From: Phocaeicola plebeius
GTDB lineage: Bacteria > Bacteroidota > Bacteroidia > Bacteroidales > Bacteroidaceae
Assembly (NCBI RefSeq): GCF_003437535.1
Contig: NZ_QSQT01000004.1
Span: 1 to 64,000 of the forward strand
Length of the DNA stretch: 64,000 bases
Direction: 5' to 3'
Part shown: positions 49,675-59,231 of the stretch, piece after piece
Layout of the letters: every line of letters begins with the position of its first letter
How positions within the stretch are numbered: the first letter of the stretch is position 1
Notes under the pieces: model-generated
Databases searched by the model: none
The model's input: only the letters and a program-made list of their open reading frames with translations
Told to the model about the DNA's origin: nothing
Made by a program: the position numbers and the translations under genes

Positions 49675-52131
49675 TTAGAAGCGGCAACGGATGTCAATTC
49701 CCACTTGTACGGGACGTCCTTTTTGCGCGAAGCCGCGGCTCATTGTTTCAAAGTAGAACGCCTGATAATCTTTGTTTAAGGCATTGTTTACCCAGAAACC
49801 GATTTGTCCGTTACCCTTGTTCAAGCTGAGTCGGCCGTTCAGTGTGCCGTAAAGTGCCTGACTGGCATTGTTTTGTTCTGTCCAATAGATACGGCCTGCA
49901 GCGCGATAGTTGGCATCCAGGGTGATGTTGTCTAGAATAGCGTTCTTGCGCAGCGGGAAAATGTATTGTCCGCCTACGGCAAATGTATGTTTAGGAACGA
50001 AGGGGACATAGTTGCCGTTATAATTCTCTGTTTCACTTATCACATAATCAGTGAAGGTGGCGTATGTATATCCGTAGTTTCCGTTCAGGCTGAACTGGTC
50101 AGTGAGCTGTGCGCGTAAGCTGGCTTCCGCACCTAAGCTACGGCTCTTTCCGGCATTTACCGTGATACGTCCCAATCCACTTTCTGCAAAGCGTGACAAC
50201 TGCTGGTCGCGAGTGTCCATGTAGAAAGCTGAGAGGTCGGCTTGTAACTTTCCGTTGAACAAAGTCAGATGAGATCCGATTTCGTAATTCCATGAATACT
50301 CCGGCTTGTAGAGCGTGGCTGCTTTTACGTCTGTTTGCGGGCTTTGAGCCATACCGTTTAGAATACCGATAATATTTTGTTTCTGTTCATCCTTTATGGG
50401 CGCTGATTCGAGAGCTGGAATCGTTACGCCTGCTACGTCTTTCATCATACTTGCCTGCATGTCATTTTGCAGCAGGTCGGAGAACATTTGGATATTGTAC
50501 CCTCCCGAACGGTATCCTTTGGATACACTTGCGTAGATGTTGTTACGTGAGTCAAAATCATATTGCAAGGCGAATTTAGGCAACAGCTGGATGTAGTCGT
50601 GCGACAGCTTTCCATCATAACTGTTGTTTACATTGAATTCTTTTGCCGGAATCATCTCTATTACTTTGTTGGATGGAGTCAACGTTCCGCCTAATGAGTA
50701 GGTATGTGTAAATTGGCAACCACTGTAGTAATCCAGTTTCAGGCTTTCATAATCCATACGGAGACCGGCAGTGAAAGAGAGTCCTTCCAGCCCGAACAGG
50801 TCGTTGAAAGTGGACTGGTGGAAAATGGCACCATTCAAAATCGGTGTGCTGAATTTTCCTGGAATTGCAAGTTGTTCACCGTTAATTATGTCATTGAAGT
50901 TTAACTTCATGCTCATGGGACCCATTGATATCGTGGGCATGTATTTATTGGCGTTTGTGTTGATGGTAGAATTCAACCAGTTTACTCCATCCTTCTGGAA
51001 GGTGACAGGAGCCTCTGTATCCAGCCACTGATAGAATCCGCTCACTCCGGTAGTCCACTGCCAGCGGCGTCTGGGTTTGGATTTCAATACGATTTCTTCG
51101 CTAAGTGTCTTGGAATTCTGCTTCTGCATCATGGTGTAGATGTTCTGCTCCGTAAAGTCCTGGTCCAGGTCCATGTGGTCGCGCAGGTACTGGAAACCGG
51201 TTACACTACTAAGAATGAAATTGTCGGCTTGATATTCCAGGTTCAGTCCGGTGTTCAGCAAGTTACGTTTGTATCCGCAGGCATTGTCGTAAGAGATACG
51301 GCCGATGTAGTCGGCACGGTCTTCTTCTCCGCTGACTTTACCTGTGTATTCATACGGATAGCCGCCCTGGTTGGTATATTCGTAGTTCACGGTAAAGTCA
51401 AGCTTCAGGTTTTCGGTCGGCAAATAAATGGCACGTATACGTCCACCAAACTCATTGTCCGTATCAATTCGTTTTCCATTATAGTCGTTTTTGAAGAAAC
51501 CTCCTTTATGGTCATAAAATAATCCCACAGAAAAGGCAAACTGATTGGAAATACGATGGTAATGCGTAAGTGAGGCATTGTAATTGTTGTAGGTGGCAGC
51601 ACCTAAACGAAGGTCTGTTCCCTGATACGTAAACGGTGATTTGGTAAACACACGGATAAGTCCTCCCATGGTATTACGTCCGTAGAGCGTTCCTTGCGGA
51701 CCTCGCATTACGTCGATACGTTCAATATCAGAATAATTGAAATCGAAGGCCGATTTGTCGATAAAGGGAATATTGTCCACATAAAGTCCCACAGCCGGTG
51801 TATTGATGCGCGAGCCGATGCCTCGGATGTAAACCGAAGTCGTCAGTTTAGAACCATAGTCTGGAATGAATAAGTTCGGAACCAGTGCAGACAATGATTT
51901 TACAGAGGTTACCGAATTATTGCGCATTGCACTTTGTGAGAAGGAAGTTGACGAAGTGGCTTGCTGACGCAGACGGTTGTTCTCCTTCGGAGTAGCAATA
52001 ACCACAACCTCTTCTATGTCAATAACCTTTGTTGTATCTTTAGGTAGAGAGTTCTCAGGTGATACCGGACCTGCCAAGGCGCTCTTTATAGAAACAGCCA
52101 GTAACGAAACAATAGCAATATTTTTTTTCAT
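49675..52131 (-). CDS. TonB-dependent outer-membrane receptor, FyuA/FecA-like, not of the SusC type
   Basis: An 818-residue TonB-dependent receptor. The signal is followed by a short linker and a TonB box (DIEEVVVIATPKEN, about 40), a plug (about 55-165: SVKSLSALVPNLFIPDYG, VYIRGIGSRINTPAVGLYVDN, IERIDVMRGPQGTLYGRNTMGGLIRVFTKSP), and a 22-strand-type barrel to the C-terminal Phe. There is no CarboxypepD domain and no SusD neighbour, so it is closer to siderophore, cofactor or small-molecule receptors than to glycan pores. Substrate unknown. It has its own promoter and faces the end of the xylan locus; no Fur-like or riboswitch element is evident upstream. Confidence 0.85.
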   Translation of the reverse strand: MKKNIAIVSLLAVSIKSALAGPVSPENSLPKDTTKVIDIEEVVVIATPKENNRLRQQATSSTSFSQSAMRNNSVTSVKSLSALVPNLFIPDYGSKLTTSVYIRGIGSRINTPAVGLYVDNIPFIDKSAFDFNYSDIERIDVMRGPQGTLYGRNTMGGLIRVFTKSPFTYQGTDLRLGAATYNNYNASLTHYHRISNQFAFSVGLFYDHKGGFFKNDYNGKRIDTDNEFGGRIRAIYLPTENLKLDFTVNYEYTNQGGYPYEYTGKVSGEEDRADYIGRISYDNACGYKRNLLNTGLNLEYQADNFILSSVTGFQYLRDHMDLDQDFTEQNIYTMMQKQNSKTLSEEIVLKSKPRRRWQWTTGVSGFYQWLDTEAPVTFQKDGVNWLNSTINTNANKYMPTISMGPMSMKLNFNDIINGEQLAIPGKFSTPILNGAIFHQSTFNDLFGLEGLSFTAGLRMDYESLKLDYYSGCQFTHTYSLGGTLTPSNKVIEMIPAKEFNVNNSYDGKLSHDYIQLLPKFALQYDFDSRNNIYASVSKGYRSGGYNIQMFSDLLQNDMQASMMKDVAGVTIPALESAPIKDEQKQNIIGILNGMAQSPQTDVKAATLYKPEYSWNYEIGSHLTLFNGKLQADLSAFYMDTRDQQLSRFAESGLGRITVNAGKSRSLGAEASLRAQLTDQFSLNGNYGYTYATFTDYVISETENYNGNYVPFVPKHTFAVGGQYIFPLRKNAILDNITLDANYRAAGRIYWTEQNNASQALYGTLNGRLSLNKGNGQIGFWVNNALNKDYQAFYFETMSRGFAQKGRPVQVGIDIRCRF

Positions 52132-52164
52132 TCTGTTGAAAGATATAGTTTAGTTAACGGCTGC

Positions 52165-52195
52165 AAAGTAACGCCAATTTGCTTGGACGGGCAAT
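52165..52195 (-). promoter_or_regulatory. Promoter of the leftward TonB-dependent receptor
   Basis: On the minus strand, TTG (52195-52193), a 20-base spacer and TTACTTTG (52172-52165), the same -7 variant as at the HTCS promoter. Predicted transcription starts near 52158 and gives a leader of about 27 bases. Confidence 0.6.
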
Positions 52196-52217
52196 CCTAA
52201 TAAATGAGGATTTTGCT

Positions 52218-52225
52218 TATTTTTG
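52218..52225 (+). promoter_or_regulatory. -7 element for the CE1 gene at 52248
   Basis: TATTTTTG matches TAnnTTTG and lies 22 bases before the start codon. No -33 element is visible at the normal distance. No GTAAC word is found 57 bases upstream, so this gene is probably outside the regulon of the xylan HTCS. Confidence 0.45.
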
Positions 52226-52244
52226 TACGTAGTAATAGGATTAA

Positions 52245-53453
<1,209 letters not shown>

Positions 53454-53456
53454 ACT

Positions 53457-54044
53457 TTATATACTGTCGGCTTCTACGTATCCGTGCATGACCGCATAGA
53501 TGGCCAGGCCGGATACGGACTTAATACCCAATTTTTCTGTGATGTTTTTCCGGTGGGAAATAACCGTAGTCAGACTAATGTGTAGCTTGTCTGCTATCTC
53601 TTTGTTAATTAACCCTTTAGTCACAAGCCTGAGCACCTCAATCTCTCGGGCACTTAGTTCATGTTCTGCATCGGTGGCGGGAGGCGTTACGGGATGATGC
53701 GTCAGCTCGTGGCCTCGTTTTCGGGTCTGCATGATGGTTTTTACCAGTTGCTCCTGTGGAAGAAGAATGTTCAGGCTTGGAATACCTGTCAGCAAGGGAG
53801 GTTCTCCTGCAGAGAGTACAATGCACTTGGGCTTTCTTTCTAAAAAAAATGACGTATGCTCAAAATACACATTGGCCGACACAAAATAATGTGCATACAT
53901 GTCGGGTGTATCGTCTATCAGTTTTTCAAAAGAAGAAAACGTACGTATGACTGCCTCGGGAATAAGTTCTTCCAGAATCGTACGTAGTCCGAGGGCCGTC
54001 AGCGTGTTGGGCTCAATGATGGCTATTTCCGGCAGGTGGTGCAT
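53457..54044 (-). CDS. LuxR-type regulator with degenerate receiver-like domain
   Basis: A 195-residue protein. The C-terminal LuxR/GerE helix-turn-helix (about 128-190) is clear: LSAREIEVLRLVTKGLINKEIADKLHISLTTVISHRKNITEKLG. The N-terminal part (about 5-110) follows a receiver fold outline (IAIIEPNTLTALGLRTILEE, later CIVLSAGEPP and ILLPQEQLVKTI), but the position of the phospho-accepting Asp falls in a YFVSANVYF segment with no Asp, and only one acidic residue is left in the pocket. It is probably not controlled by phosphorylation. It lies 12 bases downstream of the FAD dehydrogenase gene, in the same operon. Target genes unknown. Confidence 0.85.
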   Translation of the reverse strand: MHHLPEIAIIEPNTLTALGLRTILEELIPEAVIRTFSSFEKLIDDTPDMYAHYFVSANVYFEHTSFFLERKPKCIVLSAGEPPLLTGIPSLNILLPQEQLVKTIMQTRKRGHELTHHPVTPPATDAEHELSAREIEVLRLVTKGLINKEIADKLHISLTTVISHRKNITEKLGIKSVSGLAIYAVMHGYVEADSI

Positions 54045-54056
54045 ATAATAAGGTAA

Positions 54057-55703
54057 TTAATGGTTTAAATAATTGGCTACGGCTTCAGCACATCGCTCTC
54101 CGTCAATTCCCGCTGAGACAATACCTCCGGCATATCCGGCACCTTCTCCACAGGGGAAGAGACCTTCCATGGTAAGATGTTGCAGGGTATCTTTATCGCG
54201 TACGATACGTACGGGGGAGGAGGTACGTGTTTCTACGGCAATCATGACTGCTTCGTTAGTGAGAAAGCCACGTGAACTCTTCCCGAAAAGCTGGAACCCT
54301 TTGCTCAGGCGTTCACTCAGGAAAGAGGGCATCCAGAAATGAAGGGGAGAAGATACTAATCCCGGACTATAAGAGGTAGCCGGAAGATCGTAGCTGAGTT
54401 TCTTTCGTGTGAAATCGACCATACGTTGCGAGGGAGCAGTCTGACGCATATTTCCCTGTTGCCAGCAGATTTGTTCCAGTTTTTCCTGGAAACGCATCAT
54501 GGCTAATGTATGGATGGTACCTTCAGGCTGCTTTCCGTCGCGCAGAATCAGTTCTTCCGTCAGGCTTTCATTGGATTCGGGGAAAGGTTCCGCCTGGAGT
54601 TGCATTTCCGGGAGCAGAAGGTCTTCCGGACGTGTTTCTACCACCATACCCGAGTTGCTCCATTTGGTGCCTCGGTTGCTCGGACTCATACCGTTGACTA
54701 CCAGTTGGTGAGGACCACTGGCTGCCGGTACGACAAATCCACCGGGACACATGCAGAAGCTGTACACTCCTCGTCCGTCTACTTGCTGTACGAAACTATA
54801 TTCGGCGGCCGGAAGGTATTTTCCTCGTCCGTTTTTATTGTGATATTGTATCTGGTCAATCAGCATGGACGGGTGTTCCAGTCGCACACCGATGGCAATT
54901 CCTTTGGTTTCCAGTTGCACCCCATGGGCATACAACCAGCGATATACATCTCGGGCAGAATGTCCGGTAGCTAAAATGACGGGGCCTAAAAAGGTCTTTC
55001 CGGTATTCGTTTCAATGCCTTTTACCTTTTGACCTTCTATGAGTATGGATTCCATTCGAGTCTGGAAGTGTACTTCTCCTCCACAGGCCAAAATGGTGTT
55101 GCGCATGTTTTCGATGACTCTGGGAAGCTTGTCCGTCCCGATATGCGGATGAGCGTCCGACAATATGGTAGGACTGGCTCCGTGCTGGCAAAATACATTT
55201 AATATTTTTTCTACGCTGCCTCGCTTTTTGCTGCGGGTGTAGAGCTTTCCGTCGGAGTAAGCTCCGGCTCCACCTTCTCCAAAGCTGTAGTTTGATTCAG
55301 CGTCTACCTTGTGCTCCCGGCTGATTCGGGCCAGGTCTTCTTTTCGCTCACGTACATTCTTTCCTCGTTCTACCACAATAGGACGAAGGCCTAATTCGAT
55401 GAGCTTGAGGGCTGCAAACAATCCTCCAGGACCTGCACCCACCACAATGACTGCAGGACGACCCTCTACATTGGGATAATCCGTACGTACAAATTCTTCC
55501 TCAGAGGGTGTTTCGTTGACAAATACACGAATGGTCAGGTTGACATAAATGGTACGTTGACGCGCATCAATGCTTCGTTTCAAGATACGTATGGCATTAA
55601 TGGTACGTACGTCCAAACCTTTTTCTCGACCGATGTATTGTTTGAGTGATTGTTCGCTGGCTGCCTGTTCGGGCAGAATCCGGAGTTGGTATTCGTGAAT
55701 CAT
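54057..55703 (-). CDS. FAD-dependent dehydrogenase of the COG2509 type
   Basis: A 548-residue cytoplasmic flavoprotein. An N-terminal domain (about 1-80, MIHEYQLRILPEQAA) typical of COG2509 precedes the FAD-binding Rossmann motif VIVVGAGPGGLFAALKLIELGLRPIVVERG (about 90-120) and the segment SNYSFGEGGAGAYSDGKLYTRSKK. The C-terminus has GLFPCGEGAGYAGGIVSAGIDGERCAEAVA, the second FAD contact. The substrate of this widespread family is not known. ATG 55703 is chosen over the in-frame ATG at 55763 because a perfect promoter lies between them. It is cotranscribed with the LuxR regulator. Confidence 0.88.
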   Translation of the reverse strand: MIHEYQLRILPEQAASEQSLKQYIGREKGLDVRTINAIRILKRSIDARQRTIYVNLTIRVFVNETPSEEEFVRTDYPNVEGRPAVIVVGAGPGGLFAALKLIELGLRPIVVERGKNVRERKEDLARISREHKVDAESNYSFGEGGAGAYSDGKLYTRSKKRGSVEKILNVFCQHGASPTILSDAHPHIGTDKLPRVIENMRNTILACGGEVHFQTRMESILIEGQKVKGIETNTGKTFLGPVILATGHSARDVYRWLYAHGVQLETKGIAIGVRLEHPSMLIDQIQYHNKNGRGKYLPAAEYSFVQQVDGRGVYSFCMCPGGFVVPAASGPHQLVVNGMSPSNRGTKWSNSGMVVETRPEDLLLPEMQLQAEPFPESNESLTEELILRDGKQPEGTIHTLAMMRFQEKLEQICWQQGNMRQTAPSQRMVDFTRKKLSYDLPATSYSPGLVSSPLHFWMPSFLSERLSKGFQLFGKSSRGFLTNEAVMIAVETRTSSPVRIVRDKDTLQHLTMEGLFPCGEGAGYAGGIVSAGIDGERCAEAVANYLNH

Positions 55704-55721
55704 ATTTTTGTAACTTTTTTG

Positions 55722-55753
55722 CAAAGATAGGATTTCTGTTTTGTTCTTGCAAA
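55722..55753 (-). promoter_or_regulatory. Promoter of the FAD dehydrogenase-LuxR operon
   Basis: On the minus strand, TTTG (55753-55750), exactly 20 bases, then TATCTTTG (55729-55722): a full match to the Bacteroides TTTG-N19-21-TAnnTTTG consensus. Transcription should start near 55715, twelve bases before the ATG at 55703. Confidence 0.75.
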
Positions 55754-55818
55754 AGGAAGTCAATGGGAGATTTTATACTGATTTAAGACTTTAATTCAGG
55801 GGAAATGGTAAATTTTTC

Positions 55819-55826
55819 TATATTTG
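55819..55826 (+). promoter_or_regulatory. -7 element for the envelope cluster at 55926
   Basis: TATATTTG matches TAnnTTTG; the -33 position is not conserved. It lies about 80-100 bases before the possible start codons of the following lipoprotein gene. Confidence 0.4.
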
Positions 55827-55925
55827 TGGTCGATTTTTCCCAACATTTGTAAGTGGAGAAACGTTATTGATAATGATAGTTGAATTTTAGTTAAAATAAA
55901 ATTATGATGTGTAAGGTGAAAAAAA

Positions 55926-57653
55926 ATGTATCCTTTATGGGGCCTTTTGCTGTCGTTCCCGTTGTGGACGGTGTCATGTGTGGATAACAAGTATGATCTT
56001 GATAAGGACATTGACATGACAATTAATGTGGGAGGAGAGCATCTCACAATTCCTGCTGGTAGTTCAGATACCGCCTACTTAAGTAAAATTATTGAGGTGG
56101 AAGAAGGAGATATTCTTCAACCTGATGCTGCTACCCGTGTATACCATCTGACGAAAAGGGATGATATTGATGTGGATCCAACTACGGTGAAGGAGGTGAC
56201 GATTAGTAGTGCAAATACTGATTTGAAACAAGAGTTAGTAGGTTCTGATGACGGTGGTTCTGGAAGTAAAACAACAGAATTGGATGTAAAAAATAATCTG
56301 AGAGCAGAAGCAAGTGATATAGATGAGGCTTTAATCGAATTAGGTGCTTTAGGAGCTAAAACACCTACGAGTTTAACTTTGGCATTTGAGTTCTTAAATA
56401 CTGGGAACTTAACATTTGGCTCTGTAACTGCTAAAAATCTAGAAATTCAACTTCCAGATTTTTTGATGTTTGAAAAAGGAGAAGTAGAAGAAGGTAATAA
56501 ACTTATTTTGAATAATGAGGAACTGAAAAATGCACAGAAGGTATTGCATGTAATCGGTTATCAGTTTGGGGGAAAGGCTGGAGAAGGAGAAATACCGGAT
56601 AAAAATAGAACAATCACAATTAATGGATTAGTTACAATGCAAGGACAGGTGGTGACTTCGGGAATTAATGGTTCTGGTAGTTTGACTATGACTTTGGATG
56701 TTACTTTGGAAGAAATGACCGCAAACAGTGTAACCGGAGTCATTCAGCCTGAGATTAAAGCGGAAACTACTAATATAGAATTGAACGATTTGCCTGATTT
56801 CTTGAAAGATGAAGAAACTCGTATGGACATTACCAATCCGGTGATTCTGCTGAGAGCCGAAAATCAATTGGAGACACCGGTAGAAGTTGATGCCGTACTT
56901 ACTCCGATGAAAGGTAATGCTCAGATTGATGGTAAAGAAGTAAAAGTGGGAAGCGGTTATGGCAAAACTCCTGTGGTATTAGCGTCGGGTAAAAATGTGA
57001 TTGCTCTTTCTCGTACTGGTGAATGTACAATCGAGGGAGTGACGAGTAACGTGAAAGTAGAAGACATAAATGATTTGTTGGAAACAATTCCGGATGACAT
57101 TGAGGTGGATTTACAGCCTGTTGTCCGCAATGAAGGTTATTATACTGCAGAATTGGGCAGAGCATACGAAATGCCTTCAAGTTATGAAGTAGATGTGCCG
57201 TTGAGTTTTGAGCAGAACTTAAATATTGTGTACAATGATTCCGTTCAAGATTTGAATAAAGACCTGAATGATTTGGATAAGGTAATTCTGAAAAAAGCCA
57301 ATGTTCTTTTAACGGTAGATAATGCCATACCATTGAAATTGCAGTTAAAACCTGAAAACGTGTTGATTAAAGATGTGTATGGTAATGAGTTGACTGCTGT
57401 GAAGAAAACAATAGAAGAGGATAAACAGTATGTTACAGAAAGTACGGATGGAGAAAAACCGGTGACCAGCGAGCTGGTTTTGAATCTGACTTCGGAGGAT
57501 ACGGCGTTCTTGTCGAAGATTGATCGTATTTGCTTTAAACTGACAGCTGTTCCGGGAAGTGCTACTGGTGTACCTTTGAAAGATACGCAATGGCTGAAGG
57601 TAACAAGTATCAAATTGTCTGTACCGGGTGGTGTGAATGTGGATTTGAATTAA
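55926..57653 (+). CDS. Uncharacterised Bacteroidales lipoprotein, first gene of an envelope cluster
   Basis: A 575-residue lipoprotein with lipobox WTVSC (Cys18) followed by VDNKYDLDKDID, a motif common at the start of large Bacteroides lipoproteins of unknown function. The rest is repetitive beta-rich sequence: several similar blocks of strands with Asn, Asp and Thr (ITINGLVTMQGQVVTSGINGSGSLTMTLDV, IEVDLQPVVRNEGYYTAELG). No enzyme motif is seen. The signal peptide lacks a basic N-terminal region when started at ATG 55926; an A8 tract just before (55919-55926) could join it to MMCKVKK encoded from 55904 in another frame. It is followed 16 bases later by a DUF5723 gene and then a DUF3868-OmpA gene, forming an operon. 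Confidence 0.75.
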   Translation: MYPLWGLLLSFPLWTVSCVDNKYDLDKDIDMTINVGGEHLTIPAGSSDTAYLSKIIEVEEGDILQPDAATRVYHLTKRDDIDVDPTTVKEVTISSANTDLKQELVGSDDGGSGSKTTELDVKNNLRAEASDIDEALIELGALGAKTPTSLTLAFEFLNTGNLTFGSVTAKNLEIQLPDFLMFEKGEVEEGNKLILNNEELKNAQKVLHVIGYQFGGKAGEGEIPDKNRTITINGLVTMQGQVVTSGINGSGSLTMTLDVTLEEMTANSVTGVIQPEIKAETTNIELNDLPDFLKDEETRMDITNPVILLRAENQLETPVEVDAVLTPMKGNAQIDGKEVKVGSGYGKTPVVLASGKNVIALSRTGECTIEGVTSNVKVEDINDLLETIPDDIEVDLQPVVRNEGYYTAELGRAYEMPSSYEVDVPLSFEQNLNIVYNDSVQDLNKDLNDLDKVILKKANVLLTVDNAIPLKLQLKPENVLIKDVYGNELTAVKKTIEEDKQYVTESTDGEKPVTSELVLNLTSEDTAFLSKIDRICFKLTAVPGSATGVPLKDTQWLKVTSIKLSVPGGVNVDLN

Positions 57654-57669
57654 TAATGAACGGGAAAAA

Positions 57670-59214
57670 ATGAAACAAATGAAGAAAAATATATTGTGTA
57701 CGGTATTGTCTGGATTGGCTGTTTTTGCGTTTGTGGGGGAAGCAGTAGCACAACCTCAGATTAATCGTTCTGCCTACTTTTTGGGAGGTGCTACCTATCG
57801 TCATGAACTGAACCCTGCATTTATGGGAGAGAGAGGATATGTGAGCATGCCCGGGTTGGGTAATTTGTCGGTAGGAGCTCAAGGAACTGCAGGTGTAGGC
57901 GACTTTCTGTTTGTAAAGTCCAATGGTGACTTGATGACCTTCATGCATGAGGAAGTGAGTAGAAAAGACTTCCTGAATGGTTTGCCTAACCGGTTGAAAA
58001 TGGGATTTAATGTCAATGAGAATATCTTGTCTACCGGATTTTATGCATGGGGAGGTTTTAATACGATAGGACTTTCTATTAAAAGTAACACCAATCTGTC
58101 GGCTCCTGACCAACTGTTTAAGTTTATGAAGAATGGAGTGGATGCCCCGGAAGGAACGCGTTACACAGTTAACGATTTGAGCATTCTTTCGACGAATTAT
58201 GCAGAACTGGCATTGGGACATGCACGTCAGATAAACGATCAGTGGACAGTAGGTGCTAAAATGAAGTTCCTGGTGGGACTTGCTAAGGCTACTGTAAAGA
58301 TTGACCGACTGGATATTGAAGCGACTCCGGATGCTTGGAAAATCACTCCGTCGGGTGCGCAAGCCTATCTGTCTGCCAAAGGCTTGATAGTGCCGACTCG
58401 TGGAGAAACAGGCAATTATGATGAAAGTGATTATGAACTGGATGCCAATGGCAATCGCACCGATAAACTGAAACCTGGTTCTGAGCAGTTAATTTCGTAT
58501 GATGATGTGGATTTTGATGATAACAATATCGGTCCTACAGGATTTGGTATGGCGTTTGATTTCGGTGCGACTTATCGTCTGAATGATGAATGGACATTCT
58601 CTGCTGCATTGCTTGATTTGGGATTCATCTGTTGGAAGAATACGGTCAAAGCTACCATGAACAATAGCTTTGAATTTGATGGATTTAATGAAATTCCGGT
58701 GAAATCAGACTTGGGAGATAATGACCCTAATTCAATTGATAACCAGAGCGACCGTATTGTAGATGACCTGGAACAGATGTCTAAGTTTACAAAAGAGGGA
58801 GAGGGACTGAAACGTACTACAGCGTTGGCGGCTACGTTAAACCTCGGTGCGGAATATACATTGCCTGCTTATGACCGCTTGAAGTTTGGTTTCTTGTCTT
58901 CTTCTCGTTTCCAGGGACGTCACTCTTGGACGGAAGCACGTGTCTCTGCCAATGTGTCTCCTCTGACCTGGTTTGAGGCTTCAGTGAACTATGCCCTTTC
59001 TAACTTTGGTTCTACGGGAGGATTGATGTTGAATTTTCACCCGAGAGGTTTCAACTTCTTTGTGGCAGCAGATGTGCCGTTGTGTAAATATACAAAGCCG
59101 AGTCTTAGTTTGCCGCTTAATCGTTTCTCTGCCAATATTAATTTAGGAATCAACTTTACTTTCGGTCCGAAGTATAAGACAAAACACCGTTGTGTAGAAG
59201 TTCAGTCATTATAA
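57670..59214 (+). CDS. DUF5723-type outer-membrane beta-barrel protein
   Basis: A 514-residue exported protein (signal to AVAQP). The N-terminal YFLGGATYRHELNPAFMGERGYVSMPGLGNLSVG is typical of DUF5723 barrel proteins of Bacteroidota. Alternating hydrophobic strands run through the whole length (WTFSAALLDLGFICW, LNLGAEYTLPAYDRLKFGFL, WFEASVNYALSNFGSTGGLMLNFHPRGFNFFVAADV, FSANINLGINFTFG), consistent with an outer-membrane barrel of the FadL/PorV-like class. The ligand or role is not known. It is the middle gene of a three-gene operon with gaps of 16 and 17 bases. Confidence 0.8.
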   Translation: MKQMKKNILCTVLSGLAVFAFVGEAVAQPQINRSAYFLGGATYRHELNPAFMGERGYVSMPGLGNLSVGAQGTAGVGDFLFVKSNGDLMTFMHEEVSRKDFLNGLPNRLKMGFNVNENILSTGFYAWGGFNTIGLSIKSNTNLSAPDQLFKFMKNGVDAPEGTRYTVNDLSILSTNYAELALGHARQINDQWTVGAKMKFLVGLAKATVKIDRLDIEATPDAWKITPSGAQAYLSAKGLIVPTRGETGNYDESDYELDANGNRTDKLKPGSEQLISYDDVDFDDNNIGPTGFGMAFDFGATYRLNDEWTFSAALLDLGFICWKNTVKATMNNSFEFDGFNEIPVKSDLGDNDPNSIDNQSDRIVDDLEQMSKFTKEGEGLKRTTALAATLNLGAEYTLPAYDRLKFGFLSSSRFQGRHSWTEARVSANVSPLTWFEASVNYALSNFGSTGGLMLNFHPRGFNFFVAADVPLCKYTKPSLSLPLNRFSANINLGINFTFGPKYKTKHRCVEVQSL

Positions 59215-59231
59215 TTTTTAAACAAGTAAAT

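Noticed and set aside
52169-52225. GTAAC at 52169 as a fifth copy of the operator module
   Set aside because: It is 49 bases, not 57, from the -7 element at 52218, has no second word at 21 bases, and is part of the -7 element of the opposite gene.
57610-58362. 250-codon open frame on the minus strand
   Set aside because: It is antisense to the DUF5723 gene and the end of the lipoprotein gene, with no domain or promoter.
59190-59231. TTG start for the DUF3868 gene overlapping the DUF5723 gene
   Set aside because: The added residues precede a normal signal peptide that begins at ATG 59232.
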